DNA of 64,000 nt from Bradyrhizobium betae (GTDB lineage: Bacteria; Pseudomonadota; Alphaproteobacteria; Rhizobiales; Xanthobacteraceae): assembly GCF_004123905.1 (NCBI RefSeq), contig NZ_MZXW01000050.1, forward strand, positions 310,001 through 374,000, read 5' to 3'. Below the pieces are notes generated by a model, which was given only the letters and a program-made list of their open reading frames with translations, was not told the DNA's origin and did no database searches. Numbering within the stretch: position 1 is the stretch's first letter; the number at the start of each line of letters is the position of its first letter. Position numbers and translations under genes: made by a program. This document shows positions 1 through 8,721 of the stretch, in pieces.

Positions 1-536
1 GGCGCCACGATCGGTGCGAAGGCGCTGGCCGCGCGATAGCGGTGCGGGTTGCGCAGCGCGACCGTCAGCGCGCCGTGGCCGCCCATGGAATGGCCCATCA
101 CCGATTGCCGCTTGGCATCGACGGGAAAATGTCCCGCCACGAGTTTCGGCAGCTCGTCGGTGACGTAGCTCCACATGCGATAATTGCGCGCAAACGGTGC
201 TTCCGTCGCATCGACATAGAAGCCGGCGCCGAGGCCGAAATCATAGGCATTGTTGGCGTCCCCCGGCACGTCGGGCCCGCGCGGTGAGGTGTCGGGCGCG
301 ACGAAGATCAGGCCGAGCTCGGCGCAGGCTTTGCGGAATTCGCCCTTCTCGGTGACGTTGGCATGGGTGCAGGTGAGGCCGGAGAGATACCAGACCACGG
401 GGAGCTTTGCGCCATCCGCATGCGGGGGAACATAGACCGAGAACACCATGTCGGTGCCGGTCGCCTGGCTGGCATGGCGGTATACGCCCTGCACGCCGCC
501 ATAGGATGTATTGGTCGAGACAGTCTGAATCGTCAT
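1..536 (-). CDS. fghA: S-formylglutathione hydrolase (C-terminus beyond window)
   Basis: Serine hydrolase that splits S-formylglutathione into formate and glutathione, the second step of glutathione-dependent formaldehyde oxidation in the cytoplasm. The first 178 residues are present, starting at the ATG complementary to 534-536 (MTIQTVS...). The reading shows the esterase-D signatures LSGLTCTHAN (about 51-60) and GHSMGGHGA with nucleophile Ser150, followed by LRNPHRY. The Asp and His of the triad would lie beyond the left edge. It is divergent from nothing nearby but sits next to a two-component pair, a context that in other methylotrophic alphaproteobacteria links formaldehyde oxidation to FlhS/FlhR-type control. 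Family call is secure; truncation is only due to the window edge. Confidence 0.93.
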   Translation of the reverse strand, partial: MTIQTVSTNTSYGGVQGVYRHASQATGTDMVFSVYVPPHADGAKLPVVWYLSGLTCTHANVTEKGEFRKACAELGLIFVAPDTSPRGPDVPGDANNAYDFGLGAGFYVDATEAPFARNYRMWSYVTDELPKLVAGHFPVDAKRQSVMGHSMGGHGALTVALRNPHRYRAASAFAPIVA

Positions 537-612
537 GCCCTAAGCTCCAGTGGCACCTAACCACATCAACATTGCAACGCTTGTGTGACCGAATTTGCGG
601 CGGCGCGTGTCG

Positions 613-1233
613 TCAGGCGACGCCGCTGTCGATCGCCAGCCGCACCAGCTCCACCGAGGTCTTTACGCCGAGCTTCTGTCGCATGATCGAGGAGGTGTTG
701 GCCACCGTCTTGTAGGACGATTGCACCAGCCAGGCGATCTCCGACAGGCTCTTGCCGGCGCTGAGCAGCCGCAAAATCTCCATCTCGCGCGCATTCAGCT
801 TGGAGAGCGGGCTTTGCGCCAGCGCAGGTCCCGCAAAGGCGATGCTGCGGGCGATCGCGCTCGGCAAGTACGTGCCGCCACTTCCGACGGTACGGATCGC
901 CTCGACGAGATCGTCGGGGTCGCCGGTCTTGGAGACGTAGCCCTTGGCGCCGCACTCGATCGCGCGCGCGGCAAACGCGGGATCGTCGTTCATGCTGAAC
1001 ATGATGATACGGGCTTCCGGCGCGCGCTCGAGGATACGGCGCGCCAGCTCGAAGCCGGAGACGGTCGGCAGGTTGATGTCGATGACGCAGAGGTCGGGGC
1101 GTTCGACGATGAAAACGCATTCGCCGTCTTCGGCGTCGGCGGCCTCCAGAATCTCGATCTCGCCTTCATCGGCCAGCACGGCACGGCAGCCGGAGGCGAC
1201 AATGGGATGATCGTCGACGATCAGAATGCGCAT
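613..1233 (-). CDS. NarL/FixJ-type response regulator (possible FlhR-like)
   Basis: Cytoplasmic response regulator of 206 residues. An N-terminal receiver domain (about 1-120) has the acidic pair Asp7/Asp8, phospho-acceptor Asp52 in CVIDINLP and the conserved Lys in YVSKTG. A C-terminal LuxR-type helix-turn-helix (about 140-200) starts LNAREMEILRLLSAGKSLSEIA. It is transcribed divergently from the histidine kinase at 1351, with a 117-bp shared promoter region, so the two form a probable pair. The adjacent fghA suggests, but does not prove, that it controls formaldehyde or methanol oxidation genes as FlhR does in Paracoccus. The LuxR domain carries the odd stretch VQSSYKTVANTSSIMRQKL in its recognition region, typical of UvrY/BvgA-like regulators. 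Confidence 0.9.
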   Translation of the reverse strand: MRILIVDDHPIVASGCRAVLADEGEIEILEAADAEDGECVFIVERPDLCVIDINLPTVSGFELARRILERAPEARIIMFSMNDDPAFAARAIECGAKGYVSKTGDPDDLVEAIRTVGSGGTYLPSAIARSIAFAGPALAQSPLSKLNAREMEILRLLSAGKSLSEIAWLVQSSYKTVANTSSIMRQKLGVKTSVELVRLAIDSGVA

Positions 1234-1350
1234 AGGCGTTCCCCGCGACAGCGCCAGCCTGTTTCGCGCCCGGCCGGGATTGCTGTACGCTTTCGATTAG
1301 ATATCGGGCGCTTCGCCTCTGTCAACGTTCGCGGGGTACGGGCAATACCA

Positions 1351-2712
1351 ATGTGGCAAAATCTATCCTTGCGTGGGCGCATCAATCTTCTGCTGGCGCT
1401 GCTGCTGGCGCTGGGGCTCGCCGTCAATATCGGCCGCCAGGTCGCGGAAGCAGGTCCGCGCGTGCAGGCCGAGGACCAGAGCGTGATCCGGCTCGCGCGC
1501 GAATTCATCGAGATGATCGTTGCCGATCTCAACGAGGCGCCCGATCCCGATGCCCGGCTGAACCAGATCGCGCGCGACCTCAGCCGCCTGCGCCATGTCA
1601 GCATCGCACTTCGGGACGAAGACGGTAGTCCGCTGACGCCGCCCCGGCTCGATGCCGATGACGAGGCGCGCGGGCCGCCGGCCTGGTTCGTCAGCCTGGT
1701 TCACCCTGAGCAGACCGCGGTCAGCGTACCGGTCTCGATCCATGGCAAGCCGGGCTCGCTCGTCATCACCTCGCATCCCGATGACGAGATCGCCGAGATC
1801 TGGGATGCCATCGTGACTCAGCTCGAGGTCGGCTCGGTGATTGCGCTGGCGCTGTTCCTGGTGATGATGAATGTGGTCGGCCGGGCGCTCGCGCCGCTGC
1901 AGTCTTTGGCGCAGACCATGACTGAGATCGAAGGCGGGCACTATGAGGCGCGCGTCGCGCCAGGCGGTGCGCCAGAGCTGGCCGCGATCTGCGCCAAGCT
2001 CAATCATCTTGCGGCGACGCTCGGCGAAGCGGTGGAAGAAAAGCGGCTCCTGGCGGAGCGCGCGGTGTCGCTTCAGGATGTCGAACGCAAGGAGATCGCG
2101 CGCGAGCTGCATGACGAGTTCGGGCCGTATCTGTTCTCGCTGCGCGCGCACGCGAGCGCTTTGGCAAAGCAGGCGGATGGGCGCGCCCCGAGTGCGGACT
2201 CCGTGCGGAAACACGGTGCCGCCTTGCTGGAGCAGATCAACGCGCTCCAGCAATTCACCCGCCGTGTGCTGGAGCGGCTCCGGCCCGTGGGCCTTGCCGA
2301 GCTCGGCCTCGGCCAAGCGCTCGAATCGCTGTCGCGGCTGTGGCGGGAATCGTATCCTGGCGTCAGAATCGAAACCACAATCTCACCGAGCCTAGGGGCG
2401 ACTGGAGAGACCGCCGACCTCACCATCTACCGCGTCGTGCAGGAGGCGCTCACCAACGTGTTCCGCCATGCCGGCGCGACCGCGGTCAACGTCGTCATCG
2501 AGCCCGCAGACCAGTTGTTGACGCGCGATGGCCGTGGCTGCGCCCGGGTGCGGGTCAGCGACAACGGCCGCGGAATGGAGCCGGGCCAGAAGCTGGGCTT
2601 CGGTCTCGTCGGCATGCGCGAGCGGATTTTGGCGCTGGGCGGTACCCTCAATGTCGTCTCGGGCGACGGCGGTCTGACCGTCGAGGCGCTGGTGCCGACG
2701 GCGGCCGCCTGA
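1351..2712 (+). CDS. Membrane sensor histidine kinase, HisKA_3 family (possible FlhS-like)
   Basis: A 453-residue sensor kinase. I take the ATG at 1351 (MWQNLSLRGRINLLLAL) because it immediately precedes an N-terminal membrane segment (about 8-27); the open frame runs further upstream but only as antisense of the regulator gene. A periplasmic region (about 30-160) is followed by a second membrane helix (VGSVIALALFLVMMNVVG), a HAMP linker, and a HisKA_3 dimerisation helix with phospho-acceptor His254 in RELHDEFG. The HATPase region ends with DNGRGM and GFGLVGMRERI. Kinases of this class pair with NarL-type regulators, fitting the divergent gene at 613-1233. The ligand cannot be read from sequence. 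Confidence 0.9.
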   Translation: MWQNLSLRGRINLLLALLLALGLAVNIGRQVAEAGPRVQAEDQSVIRLAREFIEMIVADLNEAPDPDARLNQIARDLSRLRHVSIALRDEDGSPLTPPRLDADDEARGPPAWFVSLVHPEQTAVSVPVSIHGKPGSLVITSHPDDEIAEIWDAIVTQLEVGSVIALALFLVMMNVVGRALAPLQSLAQTMTEIEGGHYEARVAPGGAPELAAICAKLNHLAATLGEAVEEKRLLAERAVSLQDVERKEIARELHDEFGPYLFSLRAHASALAKQADGRAPSADSVRKHGAALLEQINALQQFTRRVLERLRPVGLAELGLGQALESLSRLWRESYPGVRIETTISPSLGATGETADLTIYRVVQEALTNVFRHAGATAVNVVIEPADQLLTRDGRGCARVRVSDNGRGMEPGQKLGFGLVGMRERILALGGTLNVVSGDGGLTVEALVPTAAA

Positions 2713-2725
2713 TCGCTTCGCAGGC

Positions 2726-2746
2726 AATCGGGAAAAATTCCCGATT
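2726..2746 (+). terminator. Hairpin after sensor kinase, possible terminator
   Basis: AATCGGGAA (2726-2734) and TTCCCGATT (2738-2746) form a perfect 9-bp stem with a 3-base loop, 14 bp after the kinase stop codon. Only a short T run follows (TTTGG), so termination efficiency is uncertain. A third copy of TCGGGAAAA follows at once. Confidence 0.5.
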
Positions 2747-2874
2747 TGGTCGGGAAAACGGGTGCGGATATCGCCCGACCTTTTGTGGCTGGCGTGCTTG
2801 CTGCCGCCGATTACACTCCTCTCGACCAACCGACGAAATCAGAACGGCCGGTGGTCACGGGTGGGAAGGCTGGA

Positions 2875-5361
2875 ATGAGCAAGGCTTTTTGGTTCAAGGC
2901 TTTTTGGTTCAGGCGTCGTTTGTTGATGGCCTCGGTTTCGACCGGACTGGTGTCCGGGTTGGTCTTCGCGATTCCCGCGGTGGCCGCGCAGGACGAGGAG
3001 ACTAACGTCCAGAACCTGCCGCCGGTCGAGGTGGCCGCGCCGCCGCCGACTGCGCGGCGTCCCGCGCCAACGCGGCCGGTAGCGCGCGTGGTGGGAGCGC
3101 CGTCGTCTCGCCCCAAGACGCGTATCTACGTCTACCCGACCTCGCCGGGCACCGGCAGAGGTCTCGACGTCGACAAGGTTCCGTCGGCAGTCAACGCCGT
3201 CGATGCCAACCAGATCAAGCGCACCGGTTCGCTCAACGTCACCGACGCGCTGCGCGACAACATCCCCGGGGTCAGCATCAGCGAAGTCACCGGCAATCCG
3301 TTCCAGCCGAATGTCGAATTCCGTGGCTTCCTCGCCTCGCCGGTGGTGGGCACGCCGCAGGGCCTCGCCGTGTACCAGAACGGCATCCGCATCAACGAGG
3401 CCTTCTCGGACGCCGTCAATTGGGACCTGATCCCGACCGCCGCGATCCGGTCGGTGACGCTGGTGACCAACAATCCCGCCTTCGGCCTCAATGCGCTGGG
3501 CGGCGCGATCAATCTGCAAATGAAGGACGGCTTCACCTATCAGGGCGCCGAGCTCGATCTGATGGGCGGCTCGTTCGGCCGCATCCAGGGCTCGGCGCAA
3601 TGGGGCAAGACCGTCGACAAGAACTACGGTGTCTACGCCGCGCTCGAAGGCCTGCACGACAACGGCTTCCGCAATTTCTCGCAATCGGACGTGCGGCGCT
3701 TCTACGGCGACGTCGGCTACAAGGCCGGCGACAGCGAATTCCACGTCAACATGGGCGTCGCCAAGAACGATTTCGGCGCCAGCGCCACCGTTCCCGCCGA
3801 GCTGCTCGATAAATATTGGGGCGCGACCTACACCACGCCGCAGACCACGTCCAACCGCGTCGGCTATCTCAACCTGACCGCCAAGGCCGACGCGACGCCG
3901 ACCTGGACGCTCGAGGGCAACGCTCATGTGCGTCGCTATGAGCAGAAGATCGTCGACGGCAATCCGACCGACGCGCAGGAGTGCGGTGCGGATCCGGGGC
4001 TGCTGTGCTTCGGCGACGACACCACGCCTGCGAATGGCACGAACGGTCTCCAGCTTGCCAATCCCTTTGCGCCGGGAACGATCCCCGGTGAGATCGACCG
4101 GGGCTCGATCCGCTCGACCACCTTCGGCGTATCGGGGCAGGCCACCAACACCGATCAACTGTTCGGGCACGACAACCGCTTCGTGATGGGCGCGACCTAT
4201 GACGCGAGCGTCACGCGCTACAATGCCACCGCCGAAATCGGCTCGATGGGAGAAAACTATGTCGTCAGCGGCAGCGGACTTTTCCTCGGGCCAACCGGCG
4301 TACCGGACACCGTTGCCGGTCCTGTCTCGCTGCGGACCGTCAATCAGTATAACGGCCTGTACGCGATGGACACGTTCAACGTCACAGATGCCTTTGCCAT
4401 CACGGGCGGCGGCCGCTTCAACGCGGCGCGCGTCACGCTGGAAGATCAGCTCGGCACCGATCTCAACGGTGATCACACCTTCTATCGCTTCAATCCGGTG
4501 CTCGGCGGCACCTACAAGATTGCGCCGGAGCTGACGGCCTATGCCGGCTATTCCGAGGCCAACCGCGTGCCGACGCCGCTCGAGCTCGGCTGCGCCGATC
4601 CGGTCCGTCCCTGTCTCATCGCGGCGTTTCTGGTGTCGGATCCGCCGCTGAAGCAGGTGGTGTCCAAAACCATCGAGGCCGGCTTCCGCGGCACCAGGGA
4701 GCTGAACATCGGTACGCTCGGATGGAAGGTCGGCGGCTTCCGCGCGACGAACTATGACGACATCGTCGCCGTTCCCGCGGTCGGACGCACCGGCTTCGGC
4801 TATTTCACCAATGTCGGCAGGACGCGGCGTCAGGGGTTCGAGGCCGAGGTCAACATCAAGTCATCCACGCTCCAGTTTCAGGCGAGCTATGCATTCGTCG
4901 ATGCACGCTACCTCGATGCTTTCGAACTCGGCTCTGAAAGTCCGTTCAGGGATCCTGTCACCGAGACCATCCAGGTCCTGCCCGGCAATCAGATTCCCGC
5001 CATCCCGCGCCACCGCGTCAAGGTCGGTATCGACTATGCCGTGACCGACGTCTGGAAGGTCGGCGGCAACGCGCTGTTCGTCTCGAGCCAGTATTTCGTC
5101 GGCGACGAGTCCAACCAGTACTCGAAGCTGCCGTCCTATACGGTCTTCAACCTCCATACGTCCTATCAGGTGACCAAGAATTTCCAGCTCTACGGCAAGG
5201 TCGACAACATCTTCGACAGGCGTTACGCGACCTACGGACAGTTCTTCGACCGGGGGGCCTTGCCCAACTTCACCAATGGGGGCGCCGATTTTACCGACCC
5301 GCGCTCGCTGAGCCCGGCTAGGCCGAGGGCGTTTTATGCAGGGATGCGGGTGACGTTCTGA
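2875..5361 (+). CDS. TonB-dependent outer-membrane receptor
   Basis: Outer-membrane active transporter of 828 residues. The start at 2875 gives a signal peptide (MSKAFWFKAFWFRRRLLMAS... ending near AVAA), a Pro-rich linker, a plug domain (about 85-200; DALRDNIPGVSISE, VEFRGF, NPAFGLNALGGAINL) and a 22-strand-type barrel ending in the aromatic motif RAFYAGMRVTF. A 15-bp tandem duplication (AAGGCTTTTTGGTTC twice, 2881-2910) creates KAFWFKAFWF in the signal peptide. Substrate is not readable. Its place beside fghA and a FlhSR-like pair allows the guess that it is a lanthanophore or other metal-chelate receptor of a methanol-oxidation locus. The 3' end overlaps the convergent GntR gene by 44 bp. 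Confidence 0.92.
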   Translation: MSKAFWFKAFWFRRRLLMASVSTGLVSGLVFAIPAVAAQDEETNVQNLPPVEVAAPPPTARRPAPTRPVARVVGAPSSRPKTRIYVYPTSPGTGRGLDVDKVPSAVNAVDANQIKRTGSLNVTDALRDNIPGVSISEVTGNPFQPNVEFRGFLASPVVGTPQGLAVYQNGIRINEAFSDAVNWDLIPTAAIRSVTLVTNNPAFGLNALGGAINLQMKDGFTYQGAELDLMGGSFGRIQGSAQWGKTVDKNYGVYAALEGLHDNGFRNFSQSDVRRFYGDVGYKAGDSEFHVNMGVAKNDFGASATVPAELLDKYWGATYTTPQTTSNRVGYLNLTAKADATPTWTLEGNAHVRRYEQKIVDGNPTDAQECGADPGLLCFGDDTTPANGTNGLQLANPFAPGTIPGEIDRGSIRSTTFGVSGQATNTDQLFGHDNRFVMGATYDASVTRYNATAEIGSMGENYVVSGSGLFLGPTGVPDTVAGPVSLRTVNQYNGLYAMDTFNVTDAFAITGGGRFNAARVTLEDQLGTDLNGDHTFYRFNPVLGGTYKIAPELTAYAGYSEANRVPTPLELGCADPVRPCLIAAFLVSDPPLKQVVSKTIEAGFRGTRELNIGTLGWKVGGFRATNYDDIVAVPAVGRTGFGYFTNVGRTRRQGFEAEVNIKSSTLQFQASYAFVDARYLDAFELGSESPFRDPVTETIQVLPGNQIPAIPRHRVKVGIDYAVTDVWKVGGNALFVSSQYFVGDESNQYSKLPSYTVFNLHTSYQVTKNFQLYGKVDNIFDRRYATYGQFFDRGALPNFTNGGADFTDPRSLSPARPRAFYAGMRVTF

Positions 5362-6076
5362 TCGCCAGCACGCCGTCGAGGTCGGAATAGATGACGTCGG
5401 CCGTGCGCTGATAGTGCTGCTGAAGCAGACGCACGGCCTGCTCGCTGTCCTTGGCAAGAACCGCCTGAAGGATATCGCTGTGCTCGGCGCCAACCTTGCG
5501 CGCCGGATAGGCCTTCGCGATCGACATCATCCGATAGCGATACAGCCGGTCGGCAAGTTGCTCGCAGAAGCCGAGCAGGGGCCGTGAACCGCACAGATCA
5601 ATCAGCGTCGCGTGGAACGCGCGATGCACCTTCTCCCAATCCGGATTGTCCTCGAATGTGTCGGGCTTGAGCGAGCGCGGCGTACGATCGAGCCGGTGAT
5701 GCGCAACCAGCAGGGCCTCTTCCCAGGCCTGGGTCGCATTCTGCATGGACTCACGCAGCGCCAGACCCTCGACCCAGCATCTCGTCTTGGTCAACTCCTG
5801 GAGCTCCTCCTTGCTGACCTCCTTCACATAGAAGCCGCGCTGCTCCATGCCGACGACAAACTCTTCGGCGGTCAGACGGTTGAGTGCCTCGCGCAGCGGG
5901 GTCTGTCCGACATTGTACTGCTCCATCAGGAAGCGCGATTGCAGCTTCCGTCCGGGCTCGAGCCGCGTGGTCAGGATGTCGGCCTTGAGGCGCGCGTAGA
6001 TCGTGGTCGTCAGCGTCGCCGCTTGGTCCACTTTCTGGCTTGGCAGGTCAGGGCTCATGTCAGGGCTCACGGGCAT
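5318..6076 (-). CDS. GntR-family regulator, FadR/FCD subfamily
   Basis: DNA-binding regulator of 252 residues. A winged helix-turn-helix (about 23-85; LKADILTTRLEPGRKL, QTPLREALNRLTAEEFV) is followed by an all-helical FCD ligand domain (about 95-235). It contains acidic and His residues of the type that bind a metal and a carboxylate effector (HRAFHATLIDLCGS, GAEHSDIL). It is transcribed divergently from the aromatic ring-cleavage operon at 6203, with a 126-bp AT-rich gap carrying two TGTACA sites, so it is the likely repressor of that operon with a pathway intermediate as inducer. Alternative start: Met7 (6058). Its 3' end overlaps the TonB-receptor gene. Confidence 0.92.
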   Translation of the reverse strand: MPVSPDMSPDLPSQKVDQAATLTTTIYARLKADILTTRLEPGRKLQSRFLMEQYNVGQTPLREALNRLTAEEFVVGMEQRGFYVKEVSKEELQELTKTRCWVEGLALRESMQNATQAWEEALLVAHHRLDRTPRSLKPDTFEDNPDWEKVHRAFHATLIDLCGSRPLLGFCEQLADRLYRYRMMSIAKAYPARKVGAEHSDILQAVLAKDSEQAVRLLQQHYQRTADVIYSDLDGVLAIRTSPASLHKTPSA

Positions 6077-6097
6077 CCCATCAGAATCTCTGATTTG

Positions 6098-6160
6098 TGT
6101 ACATTAGCATGGCTTTGGCCAATTATTTATAAATTTATACTTTACGAGCGACTTTGTACA
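6098..6160. promoter_or_regulatory. Two TGTACA palindromes between GntR gene and aromatic operon
   Basis: TGTACAT occurs at 6098-6104 and 6155-6161, each preceded by a T-rich TTTG or CTTT. They flank an AT-rich stretch (TATTTATAAATTTATAC) that could hold the promoters. Short palindromes of the TGT-ACA type are common operators for FCD-type GntR regulators, so these are candidate binding sites for the adjacent regulator; this is an inference. Confidence 0.5.
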
Positions 6161-6202
6161 TATTACTGATCGGGCGTTCGCGTTCCCTGACAAGGAAGTC
6201 CC

Positions 6203-7102
6203 ATGTCCGACTTTCCGGTGACGGCGCTACGCAGCGTCGAGTTCACGACGCCGCACCTCGCCGGTTCGATCGCGTTCTACACTGAGGTATGGGGGCTCGA
6301 CGTCGTGGCGGAGGCAGGCGGCACGGTTTACCTCGCCGCAACCGGCAGCGACTTCCACGTTCTCGAGCTCACACCGGGCGAGGTGACGTCGCTCCGCAAG
6401 GTCAGTTTTCGCGCCCGCTCGCAGGACGACCTGCACCGCCTGTTCGCGCGTGCGCGGCAATCCGGCTGCGAGGTGATCAGTTCGCCCGTGCCATCGCCTG
6501 CGCCGTCGGGCGGCGAAAGTTTCATGGTGCGCGAACCGCAGGGCTGCGCCATCGAGTTCGTCCACGGCGATCGCAACAAGCCGCCGCGCGTGATCGCGGA
6601 TCACCCCGAGCGGCTGGCGCACGTCAACATCAACAGCGTCGATATCGAGAAGCTCTCGGCCTTCTACCAGGAGACCCTGGGATTTCGGCTGTCGGATCGC
6701 TCGAAGCTGATGGCGTTCCTGCGCTGCAACGATGATCACCATGCGGTCGTGCTGGCGGAGGCCCCTCGCAACGGCCTCAATCACGTTGCCTTCTTGATGC
6801 CCGATCTGGAGTCCGTCATGCGCGGCTCGGGTCGCATGGTGGATCACGGCTATCCGATCGGCTGGGGCGTCGGCCGTCACGGCCCGGGCGACAATGTGTT
6901 CGCCTATTTCGTCGATCCGGCCGGTGCCGTCATCGAATACACCGCCGAAGTCTTGCAGATCGACGACAGCTACGTCGCGAAGGGGCCGGGCGATTGGGTC
7001 TGGCCGCCGGGACGAACGGATCAGTGGGGCATCGCGCCGCCCAAGTCCGAGGCCTGCAAGACAGCGCAGCTGGCGGTGCCCTTTGCGACGGCGCGCGCAT
7101 GA
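6203..7102 (+). CDS. VOC-superfamily ring-cleavage (extradiol-type) dioxygenase
   Basis: A 299-residue two-module glyoxalase/bleomycin-resistance/dioxygenase fold protein. The N-terminal module spans about 6-120 and the C-terminal module about 136-250. The second module carries the metal triad expected for type I extradiol dioxygenases: His140 (LAHVNINSVD), His194 (GLNHVAF) and Glu245 (AVIEYTAE). The probable reaction is meta-cleavage of a catecholic ring using Fe(II) or Mn(II). It is first in an operon whose next genes (FAD hydroxylase, FAA hydrolase) fit ring hydroxylation before and C-C hydrolysis after this step. The stop overlaps the next start (ATGA). The exact substrate is unknown. Confidence 0.87.
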   Translation: MSDFPVTALRSVEFTTPHLAGSIAFYTEVWGLDVVAEAGGTVYLAATGSDFHVLELTPGEVTSLRKVSFRARSQDDLHRLFARARQSGCEVISSPVPSPAPSGGESFMVREPQGCAIEFVHGDRNKPPRVIADHPERLAHVNINSVDIEKLSAFYQETLGFRLSDRSKLMAFLRCNDDHHAVVLAEAPRNGLNHVAFLMPDLESVMRGSGRMVDHGYPIGWGVGRHGPGDNVFAYFVDPAGAVIEYTAEVLQIDDSYVAKGPGDWVWPPGRTDQWGIAPPKSEACKTAQLAVPFATARA

Positions 7103-8721
7103 CGGATGTCGCCGGCGCCATCGACTATGATGTGCTCGTCGTCGGCTTCGGGCCGACCGGCGCCGTTGCCGCAGGCCAGCTCGGCCGCCTCGGTCATCGC
7201 ACGCTGGTCATCGACCGGCTCACTGTTGTGTACGACAAGCCGCGCGCGATTGCGCTCGATCACGAAATCTTTCGCCATTTCGACAATATGGGCCTCACTG
7301 ACGCGGTCTCGCCCTACATCGAGCCTTTCACCGCATCGGAGCATTTTGGCGTCGACGGCCAACTGATCCGGCGCATCGACATGGTCGCAAAGCCCTATCC
7401 GCTCGGCTACACCCCGAGCATGGTGTTCAGCCAGCCCGAGGTCGAGGCTGAGCTGCGCCGTCACGCGACCCATTTTTCCAATGTGCGGGCCGAGCTGGGC
7501 GTCGAGCTGCTCGATCTCGTTCAAACATCCGATCGCGTCGAGGCACGTCTGAAGGACAGCGACGGATGGCACCGTTCCGTAACAGTGCGCTATGTGATCG
7601 GCTGCGATGGCGCTTCGAGCACCGTGCGGCAGATCGCAGGCCTCGGCCTCGAGGATCTCATCTTTGACGAGCCGTGGCTGGTGGTCGACATGCGCGTGAA
7701 CGAGAGCACGCTGGCCCGCCTGCCGCAGTGCTCCGCGCAATTCTGCAATCCGGCACGCCCCGTGAGCTTCCTGATCGGCCCGAACAACCACCGCCGCTGG
7801 GAGATCATGCTGCTGCCGGGCGAAGACGCGCGGGAGATGGAGCGGCCCGACAATGTCTGGAAGCTGCTCTCGCCGTGGATAACGCCGGGTGACGGAGAGT
7901 TGTGGCGGGCAGCCTCCTATCGCTTCCACGCCCTCGTTGCAGCGGACTGGCGCAACGGCAGGATCCTGATCGCCGGTGACGCCGCGCATCAGCAGCCTCC
8001 CTTCATCGGCCAGGGCATGTGCCAGGGCCTGCGCGATGCCACGAACCTCGTCTGGAAACTGGATCGGGTGCTCAGGGGCGTCTCCTCCGACAGCCTGCTC
8101 GGCAGCTACACAATTGAACGCAAGCAGCACGTCATTGAGCTGACCGGCAAGATCAAGGCGATCGGCCAATCGATCTGCGAGCGCGATCCGGCTGCGGCCC
8201 GGCGGCGCGATGCGCAAGTGCTAGCCGACGGCGGCGGCAAGCCGCTGCTGCTGACACGGCAGGAAATCATTCCGCCCTTGCGCGCAGGATGTCTGGCGGA
8301 TCATGAGACGCCGGCGCGCGGCAGCCTGTTTCCCCAGCCGCGCATTGCCACCGGCAGTGCGGTTCGCTTGCTCGACGAGGTGACCGGGTCCGGCTGGCGA
8401 GGGTTCATCGACGGTCGAAGCAAGGACGCGGCCGCCATGCTCTCGCTCTGCGCCGAATGCCCGGACATGTTTGCGGCGGCCATCGCACCTGCCGGCGCTG
8501 CTGCGCCGAACACGCTCGAAGAGACCGAGGGGGTGCTGGCGAACTGGTTCGACCGTCACGGTGTCGTCGCCGCGATCGTCCGGCCCGATCATTACGTCTT
8601 CGGCACCGCGCGCAATGTCACCGAGTTCGGCGGTCTCCTGCGCGAGATCGATGTGCGTCGTCGTGACGTTCCCGCCGGGCTCAACAAGATTTCCGATCAT
8701 AGAATGGAGAGAACACCGTGA
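7099..8721 (+). CDS. FAD-dependent aromatic hydroxylase, MhpA/PheA-like
   Basis: A 540-residue class A flavoprotein monooxygenase. The start at 7099 overlaps the upstream stop by four bases, indicating translational coupling. Motifs are the dinucleotide-binding GFGPTGAVAAGQLGRLG (about 16-32), the DG motif (VIGCDGASSTVR, about 170) and the GD motif (ILIAGDAAHQQPPFIGQG, about 292). This order and spacing match 3-(3-hydroxyphenyl)propionate-type hydroxylases, which use NAD(P)H and O2 to ortho-hydroxylate a phenol. In this operon it would make the catechol cleaved by the VOC dioxygenase. The substrate might be a hydroxyphenyl acid, resorcinol derivative or similar; sequence alone does not decide. 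Confidence 0.9.
   Translation: MTDVAGAIDYDVLVVGFGPTGAVAAGQLGRLGHRTLVIDRLTVVYDKPRAIALDHEIFRHFDNMGLTDAVSPYIEPFTASEHFGVDGQLIRRIDMVAKPYPLGYTPSMVFSQPEVEAELRRHATHFSNVRAELGVELLDLVQTSDRVEARLKDSDGWHRSVTVRYVIGCDGASSTVRQIAGLGLEDLIFDEPWLVVDMRVNESTLARLPQCSAQFCNPARPVSFLIGPNNHRRWEIMLLPGEDAREMERPDNVWKLLSPWITPGDGELWRAASYRFHALVAADWRNGRILIAGDAAHQQPPFIGQGMCQGLRDATNLVWKLDRVLRGVSSDSLLGSYTIERKQHVIELTGKIKAIGQSICERDPAAARRRDAQVLADGGGKPLLLTRQEIIPPLRAGCLADHETPARGSLFPQPRIATGSAVRLLDEVTGSGWRGFIDGRSKDAAAMLSLCAECPDMFAAAIAPAGAAAPNTLEETEGVLANWFDRHGVVAAIVRPDHYVFGTARNVTEFGGLLREIDVRRRDVPAGLNKISDHRMERTP

Noticed and set aside
595..1350. N-terminal extension of the sensor kinase to 705 residues
   Set aside because: It is a shadow of the divergent response regulator gene; the membrane anchor begins just after the ATG at 1351.
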